Shown: positions 55,634 to 64,000 of the stretch, piece by piece
Layout: the number at the start of each line of letters is the position of its first letter
Position numbering within the stretch: the first letter of the stretch is position 1
Source of the DNA: Jaenimonas drosophilae
Taxonomy: Eukaryota > Euglenozoa > Kinetoplastea > Trypanosomatida > Trypanosomatidae
Assembly: GCA_030849065.1 (NCBI GenBank)
Contig: JASAON010001626.1
Location: 44,888 to 108,887 of the forward strand
DNA length: 64,000 bases
Direction of reading: 5' to 3'
Position numbers and translations under genes: made by a program
The notes under the pieces: model-generated
What the model was told of the DNA's origin: nothing
What the model saw: the letters and a program-made list of their open reading frames with translations, nothing else
The model's database searches: none

Positions 55634-56944
55634 ATGATGGAGGTGATGTCTGTCGAAGGATCACCCTCCCCCACGATAGCCTCAACCAACGCCGTCAACA
55701 GGAGCTTCTCCGACCTGCATGCCCCAACATGGTTCATGTTGCTGTCGGCAAACATCAGCGCGCGCACCCTCCTCTTCCACCCACTCCAACTGGCCGTGGC
55801 GAGGAAGCGCATGACACGGGAGAATACGACGCCGAGTGTGTGGTCGCTCCTCCAGGCCGCCTTCCGTGGTGGGGAGCAGCGCTTCGGTGGCGGCGGAGGT
55901 GCCTACGACTTTGGCCGTGGCGGACTCCGCGGTTGTTATCGCGGGGTCGGCGTCGCCCTGACCTGCAATCTAGTCGGAGAGATGAGCTACCTCTACACCT
56001 TGGAGGTCCTCAAGGAGCGCATCACAGACCCTGCGACGGCGGACGCCTCATCCTCAGACAGCACCTTCAGTGCTGACAGCTCTGCGGCAGCGGTTAGCGC
56101 CATGTGCGGTGACTTCGTGGCCCTCACCCTCGTCACCCCACTCGTGATTGTGTGCAACAGGCAAATGACGGCCGCCTACGGCATGACGGCATCCAATCGC
56201 TATCAAGGCTCCTTTGCGACGTTGCGTGAGGTGTGGTCGCAAGGGGTAGCCATGGCCGACAACACTCGTTCAGCAACACCATCCTCATCCTCATCCAGAC
56301 TCTCCGTATGGCGCCGCTCCGCACGTATGATGGGCTCTGGTATACAAGGCATGTATCAAGGATACACGGCTGGACTTCTTCGACTCCCCTCCAGCGGGTG
56401 TTGGTGGGGTCTCTACACAAAGCTCAAGGAGGGCCTCTACACCGTCTGCTCCCCCCATCTCAGCCGGTGGGAACAGGAACGCCAGGCAGCTGCCCTCACG
56501 GACCCGCACCGCGCTCTATCATCCGATGGACGCAATCCCCCTAGGTGGTGGCAGCAGAACTTGCTTCTCTCACCCACTGACAACCCGCTGCTCAACGTCT
56601 CTGCCGGCATCATCGCCAGCGTCGTGACGACCATCCTCATGAATCCCATCGCGGTGATCCAAACCCGACAACAATCACTCCCCGCATCATACTGGGCAGA
56701 GCGGCTCCGTCGCAGCGAAACTCACCGTCGATGGAGCCTCTCGCCACTTCGCGGCGTTCATCTCGTCGCGGCAGATCTCTGGCGCAAGGAGGGACTTGCC
56801 GGCTTCTTCAAGGGGGCATCGGCGAACGTGTCGGTGGCGGTGCTCGATGGCATCATCTTTACCCTTCTCTTCGAGCTCACGAAGCTCGGAAGTGATGTGC
56901 AGTTCTTGCAGCACGCACACACCGCCTCATCCGAGGCAAACTAA
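55634..56944 (+). CDS. Mitochondrial-carrier-fold protein with degenerate signatures
   Basis: Predicted 436 aa with three carrier-type repeats. Each repeat has the second-helix glycine motif: GGLRGCYRGVGVALTCNLVG, GIQGMYQGYTAGLLRLPSSG, EGLAGFFKGASANVSVAVLD. The first-helix motif Px[DE]xx[KR] is broken in all three: HPLQLAVARKRM, TPLVIVCNRQM and NPIAVIQTRQQ lack the acidic residue and the matching Lys/Arg. The matrix salt-bridge network of ordinary SLC25 transporters is therefore absent. Similar loss is known in SLC25A46/Ugo1 and MTCH proteins, which act in mitochondrial outer-membrane dynamics or insertion. The SLC25A44 group is another comparison. A role other than classical transport is inferred. 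Confidence 0.75.
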   Translation: MMEVMSVEGSPSPTIASTNAVNRSFSDLHAPTWFMLLSANISARTLLFHPLQLAVARKRMTRENTTPSVWSLLQAAFRGGEQRFGGGGGAYDFGRGGLRGCYRGVGVALTCNLVGEMSYLYTLEVLKERITDPATADASSSDSTFSADSSAAAVSAMCGDFVALTLVTPLVIVCNRQMTAAYGMTASNRYQGSFATLREVWSQGVAMADNTRSATPSSSSSRLSVWRRSARMMGSGIQGMYQGYTAGLLRLPSSGCWWGLYTKLKEGLYTVCSPHLSRWEQERQAAALTDPHRALSSDGRNPPRWWQQNLLLSPTDNPLLNVSAGIIASVVTTILMNPIAVIQTRQQSLPASYWAERLRRSETHRRWSLSPLRGVHLVAADLWRKEGLAGFFKGASANVSVAVLDGIIFTLLFELTKLGSDVQFLQHAHTASSEAN

Positions 56945-57593
56945 GCACGTTGGTGGTCCACGCGCATTGGACGCCTGCACCCATGGGAAGGGACGGCTGT
57001 CAGGAAACGCTGAATGGCGTGGATGTATGCTCGCCAACCTTCGCATGTCCTGCTGCTCCCATCACGTCACCTCCGTCTTCCCACACCCATGTTTCTGCTG
57101 TTTTCCCCGTTTAAATGGCTTCCCCACACACAACAACAACATCAACATCAACAACCGCCTATACTGTGCATTTGCCCCCTCGTGCATGATGCCCAATGAC
57201 CTTACGCGTCTGTGTGGGAAGCATTGTGGTTTTCTTTGTTTGTGTGTAGGGTAATGTTGCGCATTTGCTCTTGGTTACTAACACAGATATGTCAGACGGT
57301 ATGGCACTCGTCCAGTCACATGTTAATTGCACCTCCCTCATTCATCCATGGGTGTACTTCATGTGTGGCTCTGTATGACTTCTTTTTTCATGCTTTGATT
57401 GGGACACTACATTACTTGCATCATCATGGACTGCTCTCTTCCTACTCATTCATGTATCTCATCTTCCTCAACCACACGCACGTACGCATCTCCCAAAGAG
57501 GTGAAGCATTAGACGCACACATAGGTGGATTGTCACCCGCAGCATACATCATCTGAACTACAGAAATCAGAAGCATCCACGATTGATTAAGTC
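56945..57593. other. Long spacer before the roadblock gene
   Basis: 649 nt with no convincing gene. A CAACAAC/ATCAAC run near 57128-57153 and short AT-richer stretches (57250-57460) are the only notable features; no tRNA-like or hairpin structure was found by eye. Confidence 0.6.
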
Positions 57594-57935
57594 ATGGCAG
57601 CTGCTGGTAGTGGACCCGACATTGAGGAGCTCGTGAAGCGAGTGACATCCCACCCTGGCGTGCGTGGCTTCCTCATCATCAACAGCGAAGGCATCGCGAT
57701 TCGCCATAGCTTCTCCGAGGCCTCACGTGAGTTAGCCGTGCAGTACGCCGCCCTGTTTCAGTCGCTGGCCTCCAAGGCAAAGTCCGTCGTCCAAGATATG
57801 GACAACAACAATGAGCTGCTGCTGCTCCGCCTGCGTTCCAAGAAGGATGAAGTTATTGTGGCACCCGACAACAAGTACCTCCTCATCGTCATCCACGAAC
57901 CGGCTGGGTACAAGGTAGAAGCAAAGAGCAAGTAG
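57594..57935 (+). CDS. Dynein light chain, roadblock/LC7 type
   Basis: Predicted 113 aa, slightly longer than the usual 96-105. LC7 family pattern is clear throughout: IEELVKRVTSHPGVRGFLII, NSEGIAIRHSF, then YAALFQSLASKAKSVVQDMD, LLLLRLRSKKDEVIVAPDNK and YLLIVIHE. Roadblock light chains dimerise and bind dynein intermediate chains, both in cytoplasmic and in axonemal or intraflagellar-transport dyneins. Nothing here tells which. The ATG is the first in frame; the gene ends in TAG. Confidence 0.93.
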   Translation: MAAAGSGPDIEELVKRVTSHPGVRGFLIINSEGIAIRHSFSEASRELAVQYAALFQSLASKAKSVVQDMDNNNELLLLRLRSKKDEVIVAPDNKYLLIVIHEPAGYKVEAKSK

Positions 57936-58753
57936 AGGATCCTCATCACCATCTTCATCCTCTTGCACCGCCCACACAGGGTGGGACTGGCTCCAACCCC
58001 CACATCTCATGTAGATACATAGCTAGAGGGCGGCGTGAGGGACGCTGTCTGTGTTGTGGTGGCGCCATCCTCCATCCTATCCAAACTCCAAGAGATTTCA
58101 TGTGTGCAACTCACCAAGGCTGGGGTGCATACCTCTGTTTGTGTGTGAAGGCGTTCCTCAACTCCGCAATCGTTCCTTCCTATTCTGCTCTCCTCTTACA
58201 ACCACACACCTACACACACACACATACAAACACGTGCACTGTACGTCTAGGATAGCCTCTATTACCACAGTAGCCCCACACCCATTCTCTACAACCGAGT
58301 CATTTATCGCCCTCCCGATTGGAGTTCAATCAAAAAAAAAAACCTGTAAAGTTAGAGGTGTCTGTCCTCCCTTCTCTTCCTGTGCCTTCTTCATCCCCCC
58401 TCACCATAGCTAACCACCATCTTTTTGTAGGGACGACGTGTTTTCTTGTTTGTTTGTTTGTTTGTGTGCGTGTCCACGTGAGCATCCTTCATTTACCTTC
58501 GCATTTGTTCAGCAGCAACACTTCATTTTTTTTGTTGTTGTTGTTCTGTTGTTGTTGTGTGTGCGTGTGTGGACTCCCAATCTCTCCCCCTCTGTTTGTG
58601 TTTCCCATCCACCCTTCACTTTCGTGCCGCTCAGATTCGCCACCACCGCCCACGCGACGCCCCAGAATCCACGGTTTGTCTCTATCTTTGTCTTACCTCA
58701 ATCCAAAAAAAAACACAAAAAAACACTAATATCATCCTCACCGTTCTGTTGCG
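57936..58753. other. Long spacer after the roadblock gene
   Basis: 818 nt without a convincing gene. Contains an A run near 58331-58340, (GTTT)n near 58446-58464, a (GTT)n tract near 58529-58558 and another A run near 58704-58712. A pyrimidine-rich stretch at 58355-58400 could serve processing. Confidence 0.65.
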
Positions 58754-59845
58754 ATGGAATCGGCTACACCCCGGGCAAAGCACCACTTACTGCGCGTCCT
58801 GGCCCAGACGGATGAGTCGTACACCCCCAGCTTCCCACGAACCCCCAAGTCGGACTCACGCAGCCGGTCGCAGTTGCTCGAGGAGGTCCACCACATCGGC
58901 GGAGGCCATCATCTCCACCACCCTCTGCCGTTGCACACGGACCACCACCACAACGTGTCAGACGCAACGAAGCCGAGTATGGTAGGCAAGATTCATGCAG
59001 CGGAGAACATCCCAGACAGTCCCCCTGCCAAAGCATCCATCCGTCCTAGCACGTGCTCCAGCACCAACAAGTGGAGCCATGCTCGGTCTTCGGATGACGA
59101 CGACGAGGAGCTCTCTCCACGGAATGGCTCCACCCTTCAGTGCCCCGCGGAGAAGCCCACACTACACAACACACCGGCACTGCAGCCCATTCTATCGCCC
59201 GTTCCCAGCGACAACGCCCTCACCGCCGATGACGAAAGTTGTCCATCCAGTGAGAACCCACCCCTTCCCATCTCATCGAGCCCGCACGCCTCGCCGGCAG
59301 AGGCTGAGCAATCGTCGGCAACAGCAGCCCCTCCATCACCAAAGGTGGAGGCGAGGCACGTACGTCTGGAGAAGCAGGAGGATATTGCGGTGGATGCCCC
59401 GGTCGTCGTCCCAACCGATTCGGAATCCACGACAACGACGGCAGGGTGGAAACCTCGGCGCGCCATTCTGATCGCTGTGGGAGGCATCGTTCTCTGCGCT
59501 GCAGTAGCAGCAGCCAGCGTGTACCTCCCACAACTCTCCGCCCTGGTATCTGCCTCGGCCGAGGCATCTCCAGCTGAGGCTGCCCCGCCTGAGGTATCCG
59601 CGCAGCTGGCAGAGCCTGTGGCAGAGCCGCCAAAACCAAAGCCAACAGTAGAGACACGACGTGGGAACAGGCCCCACCCGCCGACACGGCCGCATGTCAG
59701 CCAACCTGGCCGAAACCGTGGTGCCACAGACGGCACAGCCGGACACGTCGAAGGAGCAAAGGCGGCAGAACCTCGACGTGCTGGACGAGTACCGCCCAGA
59801 CAACCCGCGAATCCTCCATCAGAGGAGCCCCCCAAAACGGCATAG
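58754..59845 (+). CDS. Single-pass membrane protein with disordered flanks, unknown
   Basis: Predicted 363 aa with no recognisable family. The first 230 residues are Ser/Pro/His-rich and disordered (one HHH-rich patch near 49-65 and an acidic patch DDDDEE near 115-120). A single hydrophobic helix at about 237-258 (AILIAVGGIVLCAAVAAASV) follows the basic stop-transfer-like WKPRR. The C-terminal 100 residues are Pro/Glu/Ala- then Arg-rich. No signal peptide, so a type II or tail-proximal topology is likely. Confidence 0.6.
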   Translation: MESATPRAKHHLLRVLAQTDESYTPSFPRTPKSDSRSRSQLLEEVHHIGGGHHLHHPLPLHTDHHHNVSDATKPSMVGKIHAAENIPDSPPAKASIRPSTCSSTNKWSHARSSDDDDEELSPRNGSTLQCPAEKPTLHNTPALQPILSPVPSDNALTADDESCPSSENPPLPISSSPHASPAEAEQSSATAAPPSPKVEARHVRLEKQEDIAVDAPVVVPTDSESTTTTAGWKPRRAILIAVGGIVLCAAVAAASVYLPQLSALVSASAEASPAEAAPPEVSAQLAEPVAEPPKPKPTVETRRGNRPHPPTRPHVSQPGRNRGATDGTAGHVEGAKAAEPRRAGRVPPRQPANPPSEEPPKTA

Positions 59846-60495
59846 AGCAGTCCTTTTTCCCCACCCTCTCTCCCTTGCTTTTTCCACATCATCCACCCCA
59901 ACCCCTCCACCTCCCCAACCGGAGCGTGTTTGTCTCCACGCCCTTTGCGTGTGTTCTCGTACACGCAACCCCCCACCGCCGAAGTAGGATCGGGAGGTGG
60001 GAGAGGGTGGGTAATGGACGATGGAGGTGCGCCTCCCACTTCCGCCCCCACACACCTACCGTCAGTAGGATGGTCCTCTCCACAGCCTAGATGAGAGGAG
60101 GACCACATGTTTGCCCCGCGCAGCGCGTGTTGTTGTTCACCTGTTTGTTTCATTTCCCTTCGCTTTCTTCTGTTCCTGTTCCTGTTTGTTTGGATTGGTG
60201 GTTTCAGCTTCGTTCTTTTTCCGTTGAATCTTCCCGTGGTGATTTCGTGGTTGAGCAATAGGCGGATACTATGCCACTTGCCCATCCTTCCTCCCAATTT
60301 GTGCCGACCAAACACCACTACACGCACGCACGGGTACTCCCCCACCCCCACCCTACGCACACACACCTCATATGAACACGCGCTCCACATCACGATGAAC
60401 GATGGCACGCAACCCCACACTATCCACCTCTCTCTCTCTCTCTCTGTCTCCCCCAAATGTTGTCTTTGATGTAGGCATGAATTGCGTGAACGCAC
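59846..60495. other. Spacer with clustered inverted repeats
   Basis: 650 nt without a convincing + strand gene. The interval 59945-60127 holds at least four hairpin-capable inverted repeats (listed separately). Later come T/G-rich sequence (60130-60240), a (CT)n run near 60427-60449 and an acceptor-like TAG at 60472-60474. Confidence 0.65.
59945..60105. repeat. Cluster of short inverted repeats (possible structured RNA)
   Basis: Exact pairs: 59945-59952 with 59961-59968 (8 bp, 8-nt loop); 60023-60027 with 60032-60036 (5 bp, TGCG loop); 60055-60059 with 60065-60069 (5 bp, 5-nt loop); 60071-60078 with 60098-60105 (8 bp). A shorter one (60117-60120 with 60124-60127) follows. Four consecutive stems within 160 nt, none made of microsatellite, are unusual for this window. 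No tRNA or known ncRNA pattern recognised. Confidence 0.5.
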
Positions 60496-62313
60496 ATGCA
60501 ATTGCCGTTCAAGCGCCCCCGCACTCATCCTCGCCGTCGTCGTTGGGTGATGCGACCGGCCCTCCTTATCGTCCTTGTGATGTTGGGCATCACCATTGTC
60601 CTCCTCTCTCAGTGGATGGGTGCAGCCAGCGACTATGTGAAGCCCCAACATCCACCAGCCTGTACTACCCTCTCACAAGTGGTCTTCGTCAGCTGCAACC
60701 GGCACGACAGAAGCCAGCTATACTGGCGAGATATCGCTGCCACGGCCCTCCGTCACGGCGCTGATCCCAGAGGTCATCGAAAGAGACGCTGCGAGGCACG
60801 CATGGGCCACCCACCAGTCGACGCACTGGTGTGGCTCGGGGATGCCATCTACGCCGACAAGCGCACGGACGATGATCCCTCACTGATCCGCTTTGGTAGG
60901 GTAGAATACCCGCTGTCCACGGTGGAGATGATGTGGAAGACGCAGCACAATGCCTCCGAGTATGTGGAGTTTCGGGAACACTGCGTACGCCGCAACATCA
61001 GGCTGCGGGCCAAATCCACACGGGAGGTCCCCCAGACGGGCGCGAACGTCTTTGGTACCTGGGATGACCATGATATGGGGATGAATGATGGAGGCAAGGA
61101 GTACATGCACAAGAATAAGACGCAGGGCTTTTTCCTCGACTTCCTGGACACCCCGATCGATGACCCGCGCCGACTTCGTCGTGGGGTGTACTCCCATCAC
61201 TACATCCCCATTGATTTCATCACGCTCCAAGAGAGGTCGCAGATTCCAGATGCCGCGATACTCGCCGAAACACTCACCGCAACTTATCCACTGGGTCTGT
61301 GCCTCATTTTGTTGGATGTGCGTTCCCATCGCGATCCCCCAAGCGCCTCCCCGGGTGGCGACGTGCTGGGCGAAGAACAGTGGACGTGGCTGGAGCAGCG
61401 CCTCCGCGAGGTGGAAGGCTGCGCTCTAACTCTGATTGGCGGTGGGATTCAATTCATGATGGATGAAAAGACGACGGAAAACTGGAGCATGTTTCCTCAC
61501 TCCCGCAACCGCCTGCTGGAGTTGGTGCGACGAGCACGAGCCCAGCGCGTTGCATTCCTTAGCGGTGATGTGCATCTTGGGGAAATTGGCATCGACCACT
61601 CACCCCACACCATTCACCACGTGCTAGGGTACCCACTAGTGGAGGCAACTAGCTCGGGACTCACACACAGCGCCAACATGTTTCCAGGTTTTTCGTGGCT
61701 TCTCCCAAAGCTGTTTCCTTCCTCAAGGCGCGTAGGCATCTATGTCGAAAAAAACTTTGGCACTATCCGCTTAGAACTGAACGAAGAAGCGTATGCTGCT
61801 GCCAGTGCCAGGATGCTTGTGCTTCTGCGTCAGACGCCTTCCGAACCTATTGTAACGGCTCTTCGCCAACTTCTTGGCGAGGTGTTGCGGGTGTCCATCT
61901 CCATATATGCCCTAGACCATAGCAGACCCGAGCCCGCCGTAAGACTCCACTTCGACCTCCGGATGCTCTCCCACGAGAATGGGCCGGCGTATGCGAGTGC
62001 GAACGTCGATACTTCGGGTTTGATCACGCCGCAATCCGGGGGGGGTGCCGCGAAACTGGGCCCAAAGCCAACCCCCACCAACACAACGCCGCTGGACTAC
62101 CCCAACACAAACCCACTTCCACCGCTCACCGCGGTTACGCGCGCTGCGCGTATTGCGCTTTGCCGCTCCTGCAGCCTTCCCGCGGCCTTGGTGACACTTT
62201 TGGGAGCCGCCGCGGCAGCGACAGCAGCAGCAGCAGCCATTATCATCCTCGGCTCGGCGGCCCTTCGCCGCGACCACGTGCGACCGCGGCCCCAACCAAG
62301 GCCCAAAGCCTAG
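60496..62313 (+). CDS. PhoD-like metallophosphatase/phosphodiesterase, membrane anchored
   Basis: Predicted 605 aa. An N-terminal signal anchor lies at about 19-41 (MRPALLIVLVMLGITIVLLS) after a basic leader. PhoD-type metal-site motifs are in order: VWLGDAIYADK near 114-124, TWDDHDMGMNDGG near 190, and FLSGDVHLGEIG near 355. These supply Asp, Asp/His and Asp/His ligands, so the enzyme is probably active on phosphodiesters or monoesters in the secretory pathway or at the surface. A second hydrophobic stretch near the C-terminus (about 558-585, Ala-rich, ending IIILGSAAL) may be another membrane helix. It lies where composition begins to shift to the GC-rich tail and follows an 8-G run (62038-62045), so the last 90 residues are less certain. 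An out-of-frame ATG at 60477 precedes the start; 60550 is an alternative. Confidence 0.85.
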   Translation: MQLPFKRPRTHPRRRRWVMRPALLIVLVMLGITIVLLSQWMGAASDYVKPQHPPACTTLSQVVFVSCNRHDRSQLYWRDIAATALRHGADPRGHRKRRCEARMGHPPVDALVWLGDAIYADKRTDDDPSLIRFGRVEYPLSTVEMMWKTQHNASEYVEFREHCVRRNIRLRAKSTREVPQTGANVFGTWDDHDMGMNDGGKEYMHKNKTQGFFLDFLDTPIDDPRRLRRGVYSHHYIPIDFITLQERSQIPDAAILAETLTATYPLGLCLILLDVRSHRDPPSASPGGDVLGEEQWTWLEQRLREVEGCALTLIGGGIQFMMDEKTTENWSMFPHSRNRLLELVRRARAQRVAFLSGDVHLGEIGIDHSPHTIHHVLGYPLVEATSSGLTHSANMFPGFSWLLPKLFPSSRRVGIYVEKNFGTIRLELNEEAYAAASARMLVLLRQTPSEPIVTALRQLLGEVLRVSISIYALDHSRPEPAVRLHFDLRMLSHENGPAYASANVDTSGLITPQSGGGAAKLGPKPTPTNTTPLDYPNTNPLPPLTAVTRAARIALCRSCSLPAALVTLLGAAAAATAAAAAIIILGSAALRRDHVRPRPQPRPKA

Positions 62314-63941
62314 AGGTGCAAATCGGTTCGCAACCAGCCTCCCCTCCCCCAACAAGCCCCGCCGCCACGCCCAAAAGCAGCCGCCAACACCAGCGCGGGA
62401 ACCGCGGAACCAAAATGGCGCATACAGAGGAGCACCATCCCACCGCGGCAATTCCAAGCAGCGAGGAGGCCACGGCCAAGGCCGCGCGCTCCCCCCAACC
62501 CAACCCCGGAGCAAACTTTCCCGGAGAGATGGGGGGGAATGCCGCAATGAGAATTCGCGCCACCGAGGGGCCCGTTGCAAAGCCATTGGCATTTTCCTGG
62601 AAACGCCGGCCTTCCATCACATCAAGACACCAACTCGTAATGGAGAGGCGGGGCAACGTCGCGGAGATCGAAAAGTTTTTCTATTGGACAAGGGAAACGG
62701 TCGTTGACAACATTCCAAGCAACAGCCAACAATCAATGCATTAACTTCAATGGAGAACAACGCTCCGCCACGGCTAGATACCCCCCCCCCTGCCGATACA
62801 GACGACGCGCATTTCCCAATTGAATGTTATTGGGTTGCAGCGATCCGCGGGGGCTTCTTAATGATCAAAGAAACACGCGCCAACGGGCCCCGGGTGTTTC
62901 TTTTGCTGATCACGAATCATGATTCCTCGCATATCGCCGCGGCAGGCAAAACACAGGCGGCCGGATGCCGCGTTAATAAGTTCCACCCCGATGAAATTAA
63001 TTCAGCAGATCCAGCCGGATCCAGAACGAGAAAAGTCACCGAGAACGGAGACGGGGCACGCCGCCAACTCGAAGAATACCGAGATTGTAACACGAATGTG
63101 GAGGCCAGTTGAAATCGTACAAACAGGTTCTGGCTCGGGTTTCGGGACGCGATCCACCACGCGGGTGGGTTAAAATGCCGGTGGCGGTCCCGCGTTTCTC
63201 GGTGGTTCGGCGGCGTTTCCGATGCGGTCCCATTCGGGTGCGTTCTGAATGCACCATGCGGTTTTTCCCCGCACCAAATGCGTTGGCGTGATTGCGCTGG
63301 CGCCGGCTTCCACACGCACGCCCACCCCCATGATGCCGCGGCATGGAAGCGCAAATCGCCCCCCCCCCCCCTCCCCAATCCCGCCGGCGCAATCCCCCGC
63401 GGGGGGCGGGCGGTTGCGGCCCCTTGGGCAACCCGTCTGCCCCCCCCCCCAACCCCCTGGCGGGGGCGTCGGCTTTGACGACGCGGCCCCCGCCGGGGCC
63501 ACGACACGAGACGCACCGCCCGCCAGCAACCGCCACCACCCGCCCCTCTGCCGCCAAATTGGCCGCCCCAGCCCGGGCCACGCCCCCCCGCCCGCGGAAG
63601 GCCCGGTGCGCCAGCATGAGTCTGAATGCGCGCGCCGGGTTTTGCCGGGTCGGGTCGCGCGCGTGGCGTACATTACGAGCGATGCAGCCGCCAAGAAGTT
63701 CCGGCGGCTGAACTGCTTAGTTTTCCTTGCCAGGTTCATTTTCGCCACTGTTTTTGTGTAGTTTCCAACCACCCGCTCGCAACTGGCCAACGCGCATTCC
63801 CCTCCAAGTTTTCAACTCCATGCAATAGAGCATTTCCCCGCCCCCCATTTGCGCGATGGTTTCCCTGCCAGGCGAGGCCGCCAGGTTTGCCGTCCGCATT
63901 CTTTGGGTAATTTGGGTAATTTCGCGCAAGGCCGCCAGAAC

Positions 63942-63989
<48 letters not shown>

Positions 63990-64000
63990 CGCGGGGGGCG
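62314..64000. other. GC-rich tail without recognisable genes
   Basis: 1687 nt. None of the open frames here (on either strand) shows a family motif, and the longest look like composition-driven frames. The region lacks the (CA)n, (CAT)n and (CAA)n repeats that mark every other spacer and instead has many C or G homopolymers (for example 62781-62790, 63359-63371, 63439-63450). It may be foreign, poorly assembled or a different genomic compartment. Confidence 0.6.
63944..63989 (+). repeat. 46-base poly-G run at the window end
   Basis: Uninterrupted G from 63944 to 63989, followed by a short C/G-rich stretch to 64000. Such a run is rare in real nuclear DNA and is a common sequencing artefact at read or contig ends, though a true homopolymer cannot be excluded. 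Confidence 0.85.

Noticed and set aside
59137..60651. 504-codon minus-strand frame crossing the spacer before the PhoD-like gene
   Set aside because: It spans a spacer, which made it worth a look, but it has no domain, low-complexity composition, and opposes two + strand genes. A transcript would be needed to revive it.

Overview
The window looks like a stretch of nuclear genome from a kinetoplastid-type protist, probably a free-living bodonid-like species. Every convincing gene lies on the + strand over about 62 kb, all are single open frames without visible introns, and many start codons follow a pyrimidine or (CA)n tract and an AG. This is the arrangement expected of polycistronic units processed by trans-splicing. 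Protein families are eukaryotic (GCN1, PWP2, UTP22, ALG1, cyclophilin-WD40, roadblock dynein light chain, carrier fold). The UDP-glucose pyrophosphorylase resembles trypanosomatid enzymes as I remember them. No spliced-leader gene or rRNA is present, so the taxonomic call is an inference. Gene spacers are full of (CA)n, (CAT)n, (CAA)n and (CT)n microsatellites, which also enter coding regions as Asn, Asp and His runs.

Layout. 3-20551: the 5'-truncated GCN1 gene, PWP2 (SSU processome), a 1218-aa protein that I read as a hugely expanded, divergent 14-3-3 protein, and a 1596-aa LisH plus propeller-like protein. 21134-28485: a tandem array of five paralogues with an N-terminal beta-rich region and, in four of them, a C-terminal C3HC4 RING; the first copy carries an in-frame TAA and the last has no RING. 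29308-36573: two unrecognised genes (one faintly GST-like, one membrane-anchored) and a PPWD1-type cyclophilin. 36963-47597: ALG1, a mitochondrial-looking PPR protein with a PIN-like C-terminus, UTP22/NOL6, and a zinc-ribbon protein. 47938-62313: an IQ-motif protein, a small basic protein, UDP-glucose pyrophosphorylase, a degenerate mitochondrial-carrier-fold protein, a roadblock dynein light chain, a single-pass membrane protein and a PhoD-like phosphatase. 62314-64000: a GC-rich, homopolymer-rich tail without recognisable genes, unlike the rest, ending in a 46-base poly-G run.

Neighbouring genes do not form one pathway, as is normal for kinetoplastid polycistrons. Themes that recur are ribosome biogenesis (PWP2, UTP22), sugar-nucleotide and N-glycan synthesis (UGP, ALG1), translation control (GCN1) and possible ubiquitin signalling (RING array). 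The least expected items are the 14-3-3-like giant and the RING array with its apparent sequence exchange between the first two copies.
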